Shown: positions 16,572-25,475, numbered from the stretch's first letter. The stretch: DNA of 64,000 nucleotides from Paraburkholderia unamae (GCF_003268775.1 NZ_QLSU01000007.1:186001-250000); one strand, 5' to 3'. Numbers and translations are program-made. Notes: a model not told the origin generated them from the letters alone.

Positions 16572-17852
16572 ATGAAAGTTACAAACTATCAGAGTGCAAC
16601 GATCGACCCGAACAGCAAGGGGCTCGGCAACGTGCCGGGCGCGAGCGTGCCGCTCGGGGACGCGGGGCGCCTCGAATGGAATTTACTCGAAGAGGACGTG
16701 AGCCTGCCCGCTGCGGTGCTTTATGCCGACCGCGTCGAACACAACCTCAAGTGGATGCAGGACTTCGTCACGCGCTACGGCGTGAAGCTCGCCCCGCACG
16801 GCAAGACGACGATGGCGCCGCAGCTCTTTCGCCGCCAGATCGATACGGGCGCCTGGGGCATCACGCTCGCAACCGCACATCAAACGCGCGCCGCCTACCG
16901 TGGCGGCATCTCGCGCGTGCTGATGGCGAACCAGCTCGTGGGCCGCCGCAACATGGCGATCATCGCGGAGTTGCTGAGCGATGCGACCTTCGAGTTCTTC
17001 TGCCTCGTCGATTCGGTCGAAGGCGTGGAGCAACTGGGCGAATTTTTCCGCGCGTCGGGCCGCACGCTTCAGCTGTTGCTCGAACTGGGCGTGCCGCGGG
17101 GGCGCACCGGCGTGCGCGACACCGACACGCGCAACGCCGTGCTCGCGGCTATCGCGCGTTACCCCGATTCGCTCAAGCTTGCGGGCGTGGAGATTTACGA
17201 GGGCATCCTCAAGGAAGAAAGCGAAGTGCGCACCTTCCTGCGCGACGCGCTCAACGTCACGCAGGAACTCGCCGCCGCAGGCCGCTTCGCGCGCACGCCC
17301 GCGCTGCTCTCGGGCGCGGGCTCGGCCTGGTACGACATCGTGGCGGAGGAGTTCGCGCCGTCCACCCAGGCGGGCGCCATCGACGTGGTGCTGCGCCCCG
17401 GCTGCTACGTGACGCACGACGTGGGCGTCTACAAGCAGGCGCAGTCACAAATTCTCACGCGCAACCCCGTGGCGCGCGAAATGGGCGTGGCACTCCTGCC
17501 CGCGCTGCAACTGTGGGCCTACGTGCAGTCGATTCCGGAGCCGGGCCGCGCCATCATCGGCTTCGGCAAGCGCGACGCCGCCTTCGACGCGGGCTTTCCC
17601 GAGCCGTCGCGCCACTATCGCCCCGCCAACGGCGGCACGCCGCGCGAAGTGGCGGCGAGCGAAGGCTGGGAAGTGTTCCAGATGATGGATCAGCACGCTT
17701 ACCTGAAGATCCCGGCGGGCGCCGATATCAAGGTCGGCGACATGATCGCGTTCGACATCTCGCACCCTTGCCTCACGTTCGACAAGTGGCGCCAGGTGCT
17801 GATGGTCGATCCGTCGTATCGCGTGACGGAAGTGATCGAGACGTTCTTCTGA
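16572..17852 (+). CDS. DSD-type D-serine/D-threonine dehydratase (amino acid deaminase)
   Basis: This 426-aa PLP enzyme of the alanine-racemase fold belongs to the eukaryote-like D-serine dehydratase / D-threonine aldolase group. It would convert a D-hydroxy-amino acid to a 2-oxo acid and ammonia. The PLP lysine is Lys78 in LAPHGKTTMAP, after the barrel start LPAAVLYADRVEHNL. The zinc-binding His-x-Cys pair typical of DSD enzymes is visible in SHPCLTFDKW, with the companion QHAYLKIP. The ATG at 16572 has GGAG nine bases upstream; in-frame ATGs at 16548 and 16557 are alternatives. The gene is divergent from the RpiR regulator. Together with the deacylase and RidA it forms a coherent D-amino-acid route. 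Confidence 0.88.
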   Translation: MKVTNYQSATIDPNSKGLGNVPGASVPLGDAGRLEWNLLEEDVSLPAAVLYADRVEHNLKWMQDFVTRYGVKLAPHGKTTMAPQLFRRQIDTGAWGITLATAHQTRAAYRGGISRVLMANQLVGRRNMAIIAELLSDATFEFFCLVDSVEGVEQLGEFFRASGRTLQLLLELGVPRGRTGVRDTDTRNAVLAAIARYPDSLKLAGVEIYEGILKEESEVRTFLRDALNVTQELAAAGRFARTPALLSGAGSAWYDIVAEEFAPSTQAGAIDVVLRPGCYVTHDVGVYKQAQSQILTRNPVAREMGVALLPALQLWAYVQSIPEPGRAIIGFGKRDAAFDAGFPEPSRHYRPANGGTPREVAASEGWEVFQMMDQHAYLKIPAGADIKVGDMIAFDISHPCLTFDKWRQVLMVDPSYRVTEVIETFF

Positions 17853-17901
17853 TCACGCTCCCTTGCCACGTTCTCTTGCGCGCTTCCAGCCGTTGCGCGA
17901 C

Positions 17902-17926
17902 GAGGCGGCGCGTTGCACGCCGCCTC
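17902..17926. terminator. Hairpin between convergent dehydratase and marR genes
   Basis: Nine-base arms GAGGCGGCG and CGCCGCCTC enclose a 7-base loop in the 90-bp gap between two converging genes. There is no clear T-run, so a terminator role rests on position. Confidence 0.5.
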
Positions 17927-17942
17927 CTTCATCGGCAGGCAT

Positions 17943-18413
17943 TCAGCCCGCCTCGGGCCCCTGCGCCTGCGCAATAAGCACAGGCGCCACGGCGGCTTCG
18001 CCGATGCGCGTCTCCATCATCCCGAGCGCGCCCGATAGCGCCGCGAGCGCGTCGTCGGGCAGCGACATCGTCTGGTTCAGGAACGCATTGCGGCGCGGCA
18101 GCCCGTCTTCGATGACGGCGCGGCCCGATCCGGTGAGCGTCACATTGGTGATGCGGTTGTCGCGCTGGTCGGCGCGGCGCTCGATCCAGCCGAGCGCTTC
18201 CAGCGCCTTCAACTGCCGCGTGAGCGCGCCGGGGTCCACGCGCAGCCGCTCGACGAGCCGCTTTTGCGACGACTCGCCGTTCTGGTCATAAAGCGCGAGC
18301 AAAATGCGCCAGCGCGGTAGCGGATGCCCGACCTGCGCCTCGAATGCCGACATGAACGCGCGATAAGTCCGCCCGAACTGCTGGACGATGGCGATGCGAT
18401 CCTGAATTTCCAT
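17943..18413 (-). CDS. MarR-family transcriptional regulator
   Basis: This 156-aa MarR-type winged-helix protein has dimerisation helices at both ends and a DNA-binding centre: WRILLALYDQNGESSQKRLVERLRVDPGALTRQLKALEALGWIERR, followed by the wing DQRDNRITNVTLTGSGR. MarR regulators typically repress a neighbouring efflux pump and are released by phenolic or antibiotic ligands. The ATG at 18413 follows AGGAA. It lies 47 bp after the MFS pump gene on the same strand, so the two form an operon; the palindrome at 20075 is the likely target. Confidence 0.92.
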   Translation of the reverse strand: MEIQDRIAIVQQFGRTYRAFMSAFEAQVGHPLPRWRILLALYDQNGESSQKRLVERLRVDPGALTRQLKALEALGWIERRADQRDNRITNVTLTGSGRAVIEDGLPRRNAFLNQTMSLPDDALAALSGALGMMETRIGEAAVAPVLIAQAQGPEAG

Positions 18414-18460
18414 GTTTTGTTTTTTCCTGCGTGCCGACCTGGGCGCCCTGACCCGGTCAC

Positions 18461-20056
18461 TCAATCCGCGTGAATCACGGGCTCGACTTTGCGCTGAAGC
18501 TTCACGGGTGGCACGCGCCGGGTCTGCCAGAACGAGACCAGCGCAATCACCGCCGCGAGTGCGATGCCAAGGTGAATCGCGCCTACGAGCGCCTCGCGCG
18601 CGGCCTCCAGCAAAGGCGCGCCATGATGCCCGGCGTGCGTGAGATCGGCGATGAGCGCGGTCTGCGCGTCGCGGTTGATGAGAATCTGCGGATCGGCGAG
18701 CTGCGGCAGCCAGTGCCCCGCTTGATCGGCTTCGAGCGCTTTTTGCACGCCGCTCGAATAGAGCTGCGTGACCATCGTGCCGGTGAGCGCCGTGCCGATC
18801 ATGCCGCCGATCATGCGCAGCGACTGCAACAGCGCCGTGGCGATGCCGAGGTGCTCGCGCCCGGCGGTTTGCTGCGCGAACACGGTGAGATTCGGCATGA
18901 CGAAACCAAGGCCGACGCCCGCCACGATCATGAACGCCATGAGCAGCCCGCGCGGCGTGCCGCGCGTGGCGAGCGACACCGCGAAGCAGGACGCCGCCAG
19001 CATGGCGAAGCCGATGTAGAGCATGAGATTCGGGTTGCGGATGCGCGAAACGATCCGCCCGTTCGCGATGCTGCCGATCGTGATGAACACCACGAGCGGC
19101 GTGATGACGACGCCCGCTTCCTTCGGCGTCATGCCGAAGCCGCCCTGGAACAGCAGCGGCGCGTAGAACAACAGCGAGAACATCGTGAAGCCGCCCAGCA
19201 CGGCGAGCGTGAAAAGCGCGTTCAGGCTCGCGTTGCGGAACATGTCGACGGGCAGGATCGCCTGCGGGCAGCGCCGCTCCCACTGCCAGAGCGCCCAGCC
19301 GGCCGCCAGCGCCAGCGCGAGCAGGCCAAGGGCGGAGGTGCTCAGCCCATGCCCCGGCAACCGCTCGACGAAAAGCTGGAGACTGCCGAGCGCAACCGCG
19401 ATGAGCAGCGCGCCGGGCCAGTCTAGCCGCATACGCGCCTCGTGCGCGACGTGGCGCAAATGCGGCAGGTACTTCCAGACGAAAAGGAGCGAAAGCAGGC
19501 CGACCGGCAGGTTCACGTAAAACACCGAACGCCAGCCGTAATACTGCGTGAGGAAACCGCCGAGCGACGGCCCGATCGCATTGGCGATGCCGAACGCCGA
19601 GCTCATCAGCACCTGCCAGCGCAGGCGCACCACGGAATCGGGAAAGAGATCGGGAATGCAGGCGAACGCGGTGCCCACGAGCATGCCGCCGCCGATGCCT
19701 TGCAGCCCGCGCGCGATCACGAGGAACAGCATGCTGTTGGCCGCGCCGCACAGCACGGAAGCGGCGGTGAAGACGACGATCGAGGCGATCACGAACGGCT
19801 TGCGCCCGTAGTAATCGCCGAGGCGGCCGAAAATGGGGACGGTGATGACCGAGGTCAGCAAGTACGACGTGGCGACCCACGCGTAGAGCTCGAAACCGCG
19901 CAGCTCGGCGACGATGGTCGGCAGCGCGGTGCCCACGACGGTCTGGTCGAGCGCGACGAGCATCGTCACGAATGAAACGCCGAGCATCGCGAGCAGCGAC
20001 TCCCGGAACGGCAGAACCTGCCCGCTTGAGTGATGGGCGGCGGTATGAACGGCCAT
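18461..20056 (-). CDS. DHA2 (EmrB/QacA)-type MFS multidrug efflux pump
   Basis: This is a 531-aa, 14-helix drug/proton antiporter of the DHA2 family in the inner membrane. Signature blocks are LDQTVVGTALPTIVAEL (motif D1), GRLGDYYGRKPFVIAS (motif A), RGLQGIGGGMLVG (motif B) and GPSLGGFLTQYYGWRSVFYVNLPVG (motif C). It exports amphipathic or aromatic compounds in related systems; no substrate can be assigned. The ATG at 20056 is preferred; the reading frame can also start at a TTG at 20086, but that lies inside the candidate operator. It is co-transcribed with the marR gene downstream. Confidence 0.92.
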   Translation of the reverse strand: MAVHTAAHHSSGQVLPFRESLLAMLGVSFVTMLVALDQTVVGTALPTIVAELRGFELYAWVATSYLLTSVITVPIFGRLGDYYGRKPFVIASIVVFTAASVLCGAANSMLFLVIARGLQGIGGGMLVGTAFACIPDLFPDSVVRLRWQVLMSSAFGIANAIGPSLGGFLTQYYGWRSVFYVNLPVGLLSLLFVWKYLPHLRHVAHEARMRLDWPGALLIAVALGSLQLFVERLPGHGLSTSALGLLALALAAGWALWQWERRCPQAILPVDMFRNASLNALFTLAVLGGFTMFSLLFYAPLLFQGGFGMTPKEAGVVITPLVVFITIGSIANGRIVSRIRNPNLMLYIGFAMLAASCFAVSLATRGTPRGLLMAFMIVAGVGLGFVMPNLTVFAQQTAGREHLGIATALLQSLRMIGGMIGTALTGTMVTQLYSSGVQKALEADQAGHWLPQLADPQILINRDAQTALIADLTHAGHHGAPLLEAAREALVGAIHLGIALAAVIALVSFWQTRRVPPVKLQRKVEPVIHAD

Positions 20057-20074
20057 TTTTTGATCCAGCAACGG

Positions 20075-20086
20075 TTGACGCGTCAA
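20075..20086. promoter_or_regulatory. Perfect 12-bp palindrome, candidate MarR operator
   Basis: TTGACGCGTCAA is fully self-complementary and lies 18 bp upstream of the pump ATG. A TATGAT hexamer on the minus strand, at about 20096-20101, would put the transcription start over it. MarR proteins bind such short palindromes in pump promoters. Confidence 0.65.
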
Positions 20087-20178
20087 AGATTCGCCATCAT
20101 AGCACGGCCCAATCCACTACACTGGGGCGTCGAGCGGCGGCGACGCCCGCCTTTGCCGCCGCGATTCCGGGAGCGCAA

Positions 20179-21075
20179 TTGGAACCCACCACCGAAGATC
20201 CGGCCCGCGAGGGCGCCATCTCGGCCTTCTCGGCTGCCGACCTCGACGCGCTGCGGCGCGCCAAACATGAACTCGAAACGCCGCCGCTTGGGATGAAGCT
20301 CGCGGCTATCGTCGGCGCGCCGGTGGAAAAGCTGATCGCGCGGCTACCGGGCGTCGCGAACGACAAGGTGACCGACGCGACGCAAGCCGCGTTGCGCAAA
20401 TGCCTGCGGCTCGCGCTGAAAACACTCGGCAAGCCTGGCGCGCTCGCGGCGCCGAATGGCGGAAACGGCGGGAGTGAGGTCAATGGCGAGCCCGGCGTGG
20501 GCGCGAAGCCCAGCAACCTGCTCCACAAGTTCGCCGTGGCGACCACGGGCGCGGCGGGCGGCGCCTTCGGCCTTTTCGCGCTGCCCGTGGAACTGCCCGT
20601 CACGACCACGCTGATGTTCCGCTCGATCTGCGACATCGCGCGCAGCGAAGGCGAGGATCTGAAAAGCCCCGACGCGCAGTTGCAATGTCTCACCGTGTTC
20701 GGCATGGGCGGCCGTTCGGCCGCCGACGACGAAGCCGACTTCGGCTATTTCATCCTGCGCGGCGCGCTGGCGAAGGCGGTGTCGAAGGCATCGTCGGAAA
20801 TGGCGACGAAGGGTTTCGCCGCGCACGGCTCGACGGCGCTGCTCAAGCTCATGCAAACCGTGGCCGCGCGCTTTTCCGTGCAGGTGAGCGAGCAGGTCGC
20901 CGCCAAGTCGATACCGGCCATCGGCGCGGTGCTCGGCGCGATGGTCAACACCGTCTTCATCGACCACTTCCAGCAGGTGGCCCACGGGCACTTCACCGTG
21001 CGCCGGCTCGAACGCCGCTATGGCGAAGCCGCCGTGCACGCAGCCTATGACGCGATCGACGTCTCGCTCGATTGA
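20179..21075 (+). CDS. EcsC-family protein
   Basis: This 298-aa protein matches the EcsC family, named after a Bacillus gene linked to an ABC transporter; its molecular role in proteobacteria is unknown. Recognisable segments are ALRKCLRLALKTLGKPG, FAVATTGAAGGAFGLFALPVELPVTTTLMFRSICDIARSEGEDL-like hydrophobic centre with one or two membrane-associated helices, LTVFGMGGRS and the C-terminal IPAIGAVLGAMVNTVFIDHFQQVA. A Gly/Asn-rich linker lies around residues 95-115. The TTG start at 20179 is chosen because GGGAG lies six bases upstream; earlier in-frame codons run into the divergent pump promoter. The 3' end overlaps the converging esterase gene by 31 bp. Confidence 0.8.
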   Translation: MEPTTEDPAREGAISAFSAADLDALRRAKHELETPPLGMKLAAIVGAPVEKLIARLPGVANDKVTDATQAALRKCLRLALKTLGKPGALAAPNGGNGGSEVNGEPGVGAKPSNLLHKFAVATTGAAGGAFGLFALPVELPVTTTLMFRSICDIARSEGEDLKSPDAQLQCLTVFGMGGRSAADDEADFGYFILRGALAKAVSKASSEMATKGFAAHGSTALLKLMQTVAARFSVQVSEQVAAKSIPAIGAVLGAMVNTVFIDHFQQVAHGHFTVRRLERRYGEAAVHAAYDAIDVSLD

Positions 21076-22016
21076 GGCGGGCGCGGGTTCTCGCTGTCGT
21101 GCGCGTCGGCAGCGGCAACGCGGCGCGCAAATTGCGCGGCGACGTGGAGCGTGCTGCGCGCCTCGGGCATGAAGGGCGCGTAGATCGGCCAGATGTGCGG
21201 CAGACCGCGCGCGATCTCGCACTCCACCACCACCCCGGCGCCCCGTGCGCGTTCGACCACGCGGCGCGTGTCGTCGAGCAGCGTTTCCGTGCTGCCCACG
21301 AAAAGGCTTAGCGGCGGCAAGCCGCGAAAGTCGGCATAGAGCGGCGAGGCGTAAGGGTCGGTCGCGCTGGCCGATCCCAGGTAGAACGGCGCGATGCGGG
21401 CGAATACACCGCCGCTGAACATCGGATCGCGGCCGTCGTTCTCGCGTATCGATGCGCCCGTCGCCGCGAGATCGGTCCAGGGTGAAAAGAGCACTGCGCC
21501 CGCCGGAAGCGGATCGCCCGCATCGCGCAGCGCGATGAGCGTCGCGAGCGCAAGGCCGCCGCCCGCCGAATCCCCGCCGATCACGATGGAGCCGGGCCGC
21601 CTGCCGTCCGCCAGCAAGCGGCGATAAGCGGCGAGCGCATCGTCGAGCGCCGCCGGAAACGGATGCTCGGGCGCGAGGCGATAGTCGAGCGAAAAGACAT
21701 CGGCATCGGCTCGCTTGCCGAGACCAAACGAAATCGCGCGCTGCGAGCGCGGCGAGCAGAAGTAATAGCCGCCGCCGTGGAGATACAGAAACGTGCGCTG
21801 CGCGGGCGAGCGCTCGCAGATGAGCCACTCGCCGCGCAAAGGGGCATCGGATGCGGCGTACTGCTCGCGCAGGCGCCAGCCGTGCGGCACGCCCGGCGTC
21901 CAGATGCGCCTCGCGGTGAGCCTGCGCACGCGCGCGACGTCGATCGACTTGCGCGTTTCAGGCAGGAAGGTGCGGCGCAAGAAGCCGCAGATCAGCCTGC
22001 ACTGCCAGCTCATCAT
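21045..22016 (-). CDS. Alpha/beta hydrolase, HSL-type esterase
   Basis: This 323-aa carboxylesterase belongs to the hormone-sensitive lipase group. The oxyanion motif His80-Gly-Gly-Gly (LYLHGGGYYF) and the nucleophile elbow GGDSAGGG with Ser150 are plain, as is the family marker DYRLAPEHPFPAALDDALAAY. The remaining triad members are expected in SLFVGSTETLLDDTRR (Asp) and EIARGLPHIWP (His). It would hydrolyse short-chain esters in the cytoplasm; no signal peptide is seen. GGGGAG precedes the double ATG at 22016/22013. It converges on the EcsC gene with a short 3' overlap. Confidence 0.9.
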   Translation of the reverse strand: MMSWQCRLICGFLRRTFLPETRKSIDVARVRRLTARRIWTPGVPHGWRLREQYAASDAPLRGEWLICERSPAQRTFLYLHGGGYYFCSPRSQRAISFGLGKRADADVFSLDYRLAPEHPFPAALDDALAAYRRLLADGRRPGSIVIGGDSAGGGLALATLIALRDAGDPLPAGAVLFSPWTDLAATGASIRENDGRDPMFSGGVFARIAPFYLGSASATDPYASPLYADFRGLPPLSLFVGSTETLLDDTRRVVERARGAGVVVECEIARGLPHIWPIYAPFMPEARSTLHVAAQFARRVAAADAHDSENPRPPQSSETSIAS

Positions 22017-22067
22017 CGGCTCCCCTTTCGCACGGCGTCACGTGGCAGGCTGAAGATCGAACGACGC

Positions 22068-22502
22068 TCAGTTGGCGGGCAGAACCTGGCCGCGAATTTC
22101 GCCCGAAGGGTTCTGCGCCGTATGAACGTTGAAGTACCACTGGCCGCCCATCAACTGGGTGACCTGCTGCTCGTTGAGCGTGGCCGAACCCTTGATCGGG
22201 CTGGCCTGCTCGCCCTTCGGAATCGGCACCTGCACACCCGCGTTCTGGCCAACCGGCGCCGGGCCGTGGAAGTGCGCGGCCGTCGCCGGGCCTGACAGAC
22301 CTTCGTAGGTGACGGTCCAGTTCAGCGACTTCGTGGACGTGTCGAAGGTCGCGTTGAGCATGCCGTGGCCCTGGCTCACGCGCGGCGGCACTTCGCTGGA
22401 CGGTTCGAGATCGGCCTTCAGCGCGACGGTATCGGCGAATGCGGCGCTGGAAGCAAGGACACACAGAGCGAGAGCGAGCTGGAGCGGGCGAAGCGCTTTC
22501 AT
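22068..22502 (-). CDS. Secreted CHRD-domain protein
   Basis: This 144-aa exported protein is a signal peptide (cleavage after AFA, residue 23) plus one CHRD domain, the beta-structured module first described in chordin. The domain shows KADLEPSSEVPPRVSQGHGMLNA-like sequence at its start, WTVTYEGLSGPATAAHFHGPAPVGQNAGVQVPI in the middle, and YFNVHTAQNPSGEIRGQV at the end, all typical. The function of bacterial CHRD proteins is not established. The ATG at 22502 has AGGAGA upstream. It lies about 50 bp beyond the esterase start on the same strand. Confidence 0.9.
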   Translation of the reverse strand: MKALRPLQLALALCVLASSAAFADTVALKADLEPSSEVPPRVSQGHGMLNATFDTSTKSLNWTVTYEGLSGPATAAHFHGPAPVGQNAGVQVPIPKGEQASPIKGSATLNEQQVTQLMGGQWYFNVHTAQNPSGEIRGQVLPAN

Positions 22503-22625
22503 GGAATTTCTCCTGTTGTTGTGGCGCGCTGCACCAGAAGGCCGCAGTCGCGCTCCCACATGCTAGAGCAAATCCGCGAGGCGCGTCCGGTGCGCCGATG
22601 TCGGCGCAACGTAAGCTTGCGGGGA

Positions 22626-22653
22626 ATAAAAAAGGGCGCCGCAAGCGGCGCCC
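22626..22653 (-). terminator. Rho-independent terminator of the porin gene
   Basis: Arms GGGCGCCGC and GCGGCGCCC form a strong stem, and on the minus strand it is followed directly by six or more T. It lies about 100 bp beyond the porin stop. Confidence 0.85.
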
Positions 22654-22753
22654 ATCAACCCAAGTACTACCTTCTTGCCATCCGGTGCGACACATTCCCG
22701 ATCGCGCTGCTTGTGGCGAACGCAACCAGGAACGCGACGACCCCGAATTCTTC

Positions 22754-23878
22754 TTAGAAGCGGTGACGGATACCCGTCGTGACGATGCCCTGGTTCTTGC
22801 TCGACGAGTAGTTGTCGTTGCCCTGGAAGCCCACTTGCGTGATGCCCGCCGCGTTCTGGCCCGCGCCCCACACGCCCACGCCTTCGAGGTAGACATCGGT
22901 GCGCTTGGAGAGCGCGTAGTCGGCCTGCAAACCGAACTGGTTCCAGTGCGCCGAAGCGCTGCCGGTCCCGGCGTCGATAGCCGCGCCGTTCGCGTTCGTG
23001 TACGCGTACATCGCACCAATGCCGAGCGCCGGCGTCAGGTTGTAGCGGAAGTTCGCTTCGATGTTGTTGTAACGCACCGAATCGATGAGCCGGCCATCGA
23101 GACGCGACTGCGTGAACACAACGCCGCCGACCATCGGACCATAGGTGTAGCTGCCGCCTACGCCCCAGGTGCGCTGACGGTTACCCGAGCCGATCGATGC
23201 GTACGTGCTCGCAAGCGACGAGCCCTGAACCGCGCCGCTGCCGGTGCTATCCACGCCATTGATCTGCGTGTAAGCCGCGGCGAGGCGCAGCCCCTGGTTC
23301 GCGTAGCTCATGCCGGCGCTGTACGCGCGGTTGACTGCGAAACCGCCGGCCTGGTTCGAGAATGCGTACATGCCGCCGAACTGGAAGCCCGAGAAGTTCG
23401 GGCTGGTGTACTTGATCGAGTTGTTGAGCGAGAACGTGCCGTTCAGGTTGTCGTTGTCGATCAGGTGCGCCGTGTAGGTGCCGCCCCAGGTGCCGACTGC
23501 GGTGAGCGGCGCGATGTAGTCGACCATCGAGTCGAACTGACGGCCGAACGTGAGCGTACCGTACTGCTCTTGCGTCAGACCGACATACGATTGACGATTG
23601 AACAGGCCGCCGTTTTGCTGGCCATTCGTGACGTTAAAGCCGCTTTCCAACGTGAAGATCGTCTTCAGCCCGCCGCCGAGATCCTCGACGCCGCGCAAGC
23701 CCCAACGGCTCGCCTGAATGTTGCCGCTCGTCAGCGCGTAGTTGGCGTTGCCGTTCACGTCCGTCGTGTACGTAAAGCCGGCATCGACGATACCGTATAG
23801 CGTGACGCTGCTTTGCGCGTACGACGCCGATGCAAAAGTCGCAGCGACTGCCGCCGCGAGAGCGAGTTTCTTTTTCAT
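22754..23878 (-). CDS. Outer-membrane general porin (Burkholderia OmpC-like)
   Basis: This 374-aa trimeric-porin-family protein (Gram-negative porin, Porin_4 type) has a signal peptide of 21 residues ending SYA. The mature start QSSVTLYGIVDAGFTY, the segment SRWGLRGVEDLGGGLKTIFTLESGF, FNRQSYVGLTQEQYGTLTFGRQ and the terminal GIRHRF with C-terminal Phe, needed for outer-membrane assembly, are all diagnostic. It forms a 16-strand channel for small hydrophilic solutes. AAGGAAG precedes the ATG at 23878; a start six codons earlier is unlikely. It is a single gene with its own terminator and a long upstream region shared with a divergent LysR gene. Confidence 0.95.
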   Translation of the reverse strand: MKKKLALAAAVAATFASASYAQSSVTLYGIVDAGFTYTTDVNGNANYALTSGNIQASRWGLRGVEDLGGGLKTIFTLESGFNVTNGQQNGGLFNRQSYVGLTQEQYGTLTFGRQFDSMVDYIAPLTAVGTWGGTYTAHLIDNDNLNGTFSLNNSIKYTSPNFSGFQFGGMYAFSNQAGGFAVNRAYSAGMSYANQGLRLAAAYTQINGVDSTGSGAVQGSSLASTYASIGSGNRQRTWGVGGSYTYGPMVGGVVFTQSRLDGRLIDSVRYNNIEANFRYNLTPALGIGAMYAYTNANGAAIDAGTGSASAHWNQFGLQADYALSKRTDVYLEGVGVWGAGQNAAGITQVGFQGNDNYSSSKNQGIVTTGIRHRF

Positions 23879-24369
23879 ATGCTTCCTTCGATGCAAGGCC
23901 TTTCGGCAAAAGTGGATGCCGTCGCCGGCCTCACGCCGGCATAGCGTTTCCTTGGCGCGGTGAATGCATCACCGCATTGATTGGCATGTCGAAGTTTATG
24001 GGCGTCGCTTTCGAGCGGGCCACCCTGCATCCCGGCAAAAGATTTTTCGAATTAATTGAATTTACCTGTCGTTAACCCTCAATCGCTTACCCCTCAATGC
24101 TCACGACCTATCTCATTTTTATGGGCAGTAACACCGTTGATACGGTATCCCAATAAAATGTTGCCGCGAGACAACAGGCTCAATTCAGGATAAGGCGGCG
24201 ATTCGGACGATTCCCATTCCTTCCGGCCTACGTGGATCGGTACTATCCGTCACGGCAGGCGCCAAGCGTCATCCACTTGCCATCCGCTTGCCATTCATTC
24301 GTCAGCCTTTGCGCCGCGTCGGCTTTCCATAGCAGTCCATATCAGCACATGTCCCCACTTCCCAAGAAC
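23879..24369. other. Divergent promoter region, porin / LysR
   Basis: About 490 bp with no credible gene. The part from about 24040 to 24165 is noticeably AT-rich. It contains two direct copies of a CCCTCAAT motif (around 24076 and 24091, about 17 bp apart), a near-palindrome around AATTAATT at about 24050, and likely promoters in both directions. Such spaced direct repeats are the kind of site porin regulators use, but the regulator is not identified. Confidence 0.45.
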
Positions 24370-25314
24370 ATGAATCAGCTCCAGGCCATGCGCGTGTTCG
24401 TGAGCGTCGCGGAGCACGGATCGTTCGGCCGTGCGGCCGCGAGTCTGAACATGTCGAACGCGGTGGTCACGCGCTATGTGGCGTTGCTCGAAGCGCATCT
24501 GGAAACGCGGCTGCTCAACCGCAACACGCGCAGCGCCTCGCTCACCGAAGCGGGTCTGGCGTATGCGCAGGGCTGCCGCCAGGTTCTCGACGACCTGGAG
24601 CGCATAGAAACGCAGATCGCCCACGGCGTGTCGGTGCCCTCGGGCACACTGCGCGTGGTCGCGCACGCCTCGTTTTCGCTGCACGATCTCACGCCCATGC
24701 TCAAGCGCTTTCTCGCTGCGTTTCCGAAAGTGCGGCTTTCGCTCACGCTGCTGCACCGCCCCGTCGATCTGATCGAGGAAGGCTTCGACGCCGGCATCGT
24801 CGCGCCGCGCCAGGTGAGCGGCGGCACGCTCATCCGCCGGCCGCTCGTGAGCGTGGCGCCCGTCGCCGTCGCCGCGCCCGCGTATCTGGCCTGTCACCCC
24901 GCACCGCACCGCCCCGGCGATCTCGAATTGCACACGCTGCTCGCGCCCTCCGCCGACATCCACGGCAACGAATGGCACTTCGAGGGCCCCGACGGCGCGC
25001 GCGAGCCGGTGCTGATCGCGCCCGCCTACGCCGTGAATAATTCCGTCATGCTGCGCCAGGCCGCGATCGCGGGCATGGGCATCACCATCCTGCCCGCGAA
25101 TCAGGTGAGCGCCGATCTCGCGCAAGGCCTGCTCGTCCGTGTACTGTCAGAGTGGGAAATCCGCGACGCGGACAAGGAACTCTCGCTCGTCTACCCCGGC
25201 CGCCGTCATGTACCGGCAAAAACACGCTCGTTCGTTGACTTCACCGTCGAATGGTTTCGCAAGCGCGACGACGCCTCGGCAGGCGTGATTACGAGCACTT
25301 CTTGTAATAGTTAA
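24370..25314 (+). CDS. LysR-family transcriptional regulator
   Basis: This 314-aa LysR regulator has an N-terminal helix-turn-helix at about residues 1-62 (MNQLQAMRVFVSVAEHGSFGRAAASLNMSNAVVTRYVALLE), close to the group that resembles PecT/CrgA-type regulators, followed by a periplasmic-binding-like effector domain from about residue 90 (SGTLRVVAHASFSLHDL, VDLIEEGFDAGIVAP). It is divergent from the porin gene, but whether it regulates it is unknown. ATG 24370 gives the standard LysR N-terminus; ATG 24349 would add seven residues. A strong terminator follows its stop. Confidence 0.92.
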   Translation: MNQLQAMRVFVSVAEHGSFGRAAASLNMSNAVVTRYVALLEAHLETRLLNRNTRSASLTEAGLAYAQGCRQVLDDLERIETQIAHGVSVPSGTLRVVAHASFSLHDLTPMLKRFLAAFPKVRLSLTLLHRPVDLIEEGFDAGIVAPRQVSGGTLIRRPLVSVAPVAVAAPAYLACHPAPHRPGDLELHTLLAPSADIHGNEWHFEGPDGAREPVLIAPAYAVNNSVMLRQAAIAGMGITILPANQVSADLAQGLLVRVLSEWEIRDADKELSLVYPGRRHVPAKTRSFVDFTVEWFRKRDDASAGVITSTSCNS

Positions 25315-25403
25315 TTGATCGAATTTGTCTCGATTTCTCTTCGCGCGCCGACTAAGCTAGGAAATGCGAGAAGTGACTCTTTATTGAAGGGTCTCCAACC
25401 TTG

Positions 25404-25429
25404 AACGCGGCTTCGGCCGCGTTTTTTTT
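25404..25429 (+). terminator. Rho-independent terminator after LysR
   Basis: Stem AACGCGGC/GCCGCGTT with a TTCG tetraloop is followed by a run of eight T on the plus strand, a textbook intrinsic terminator, 90 bp past the LysR stop. Confidence 0.93.
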
Positions 25430-25475
25430 CGCCTGTTTTCCGCGCTGCGCATGACGTATGCGTCATGCGCCCCAT

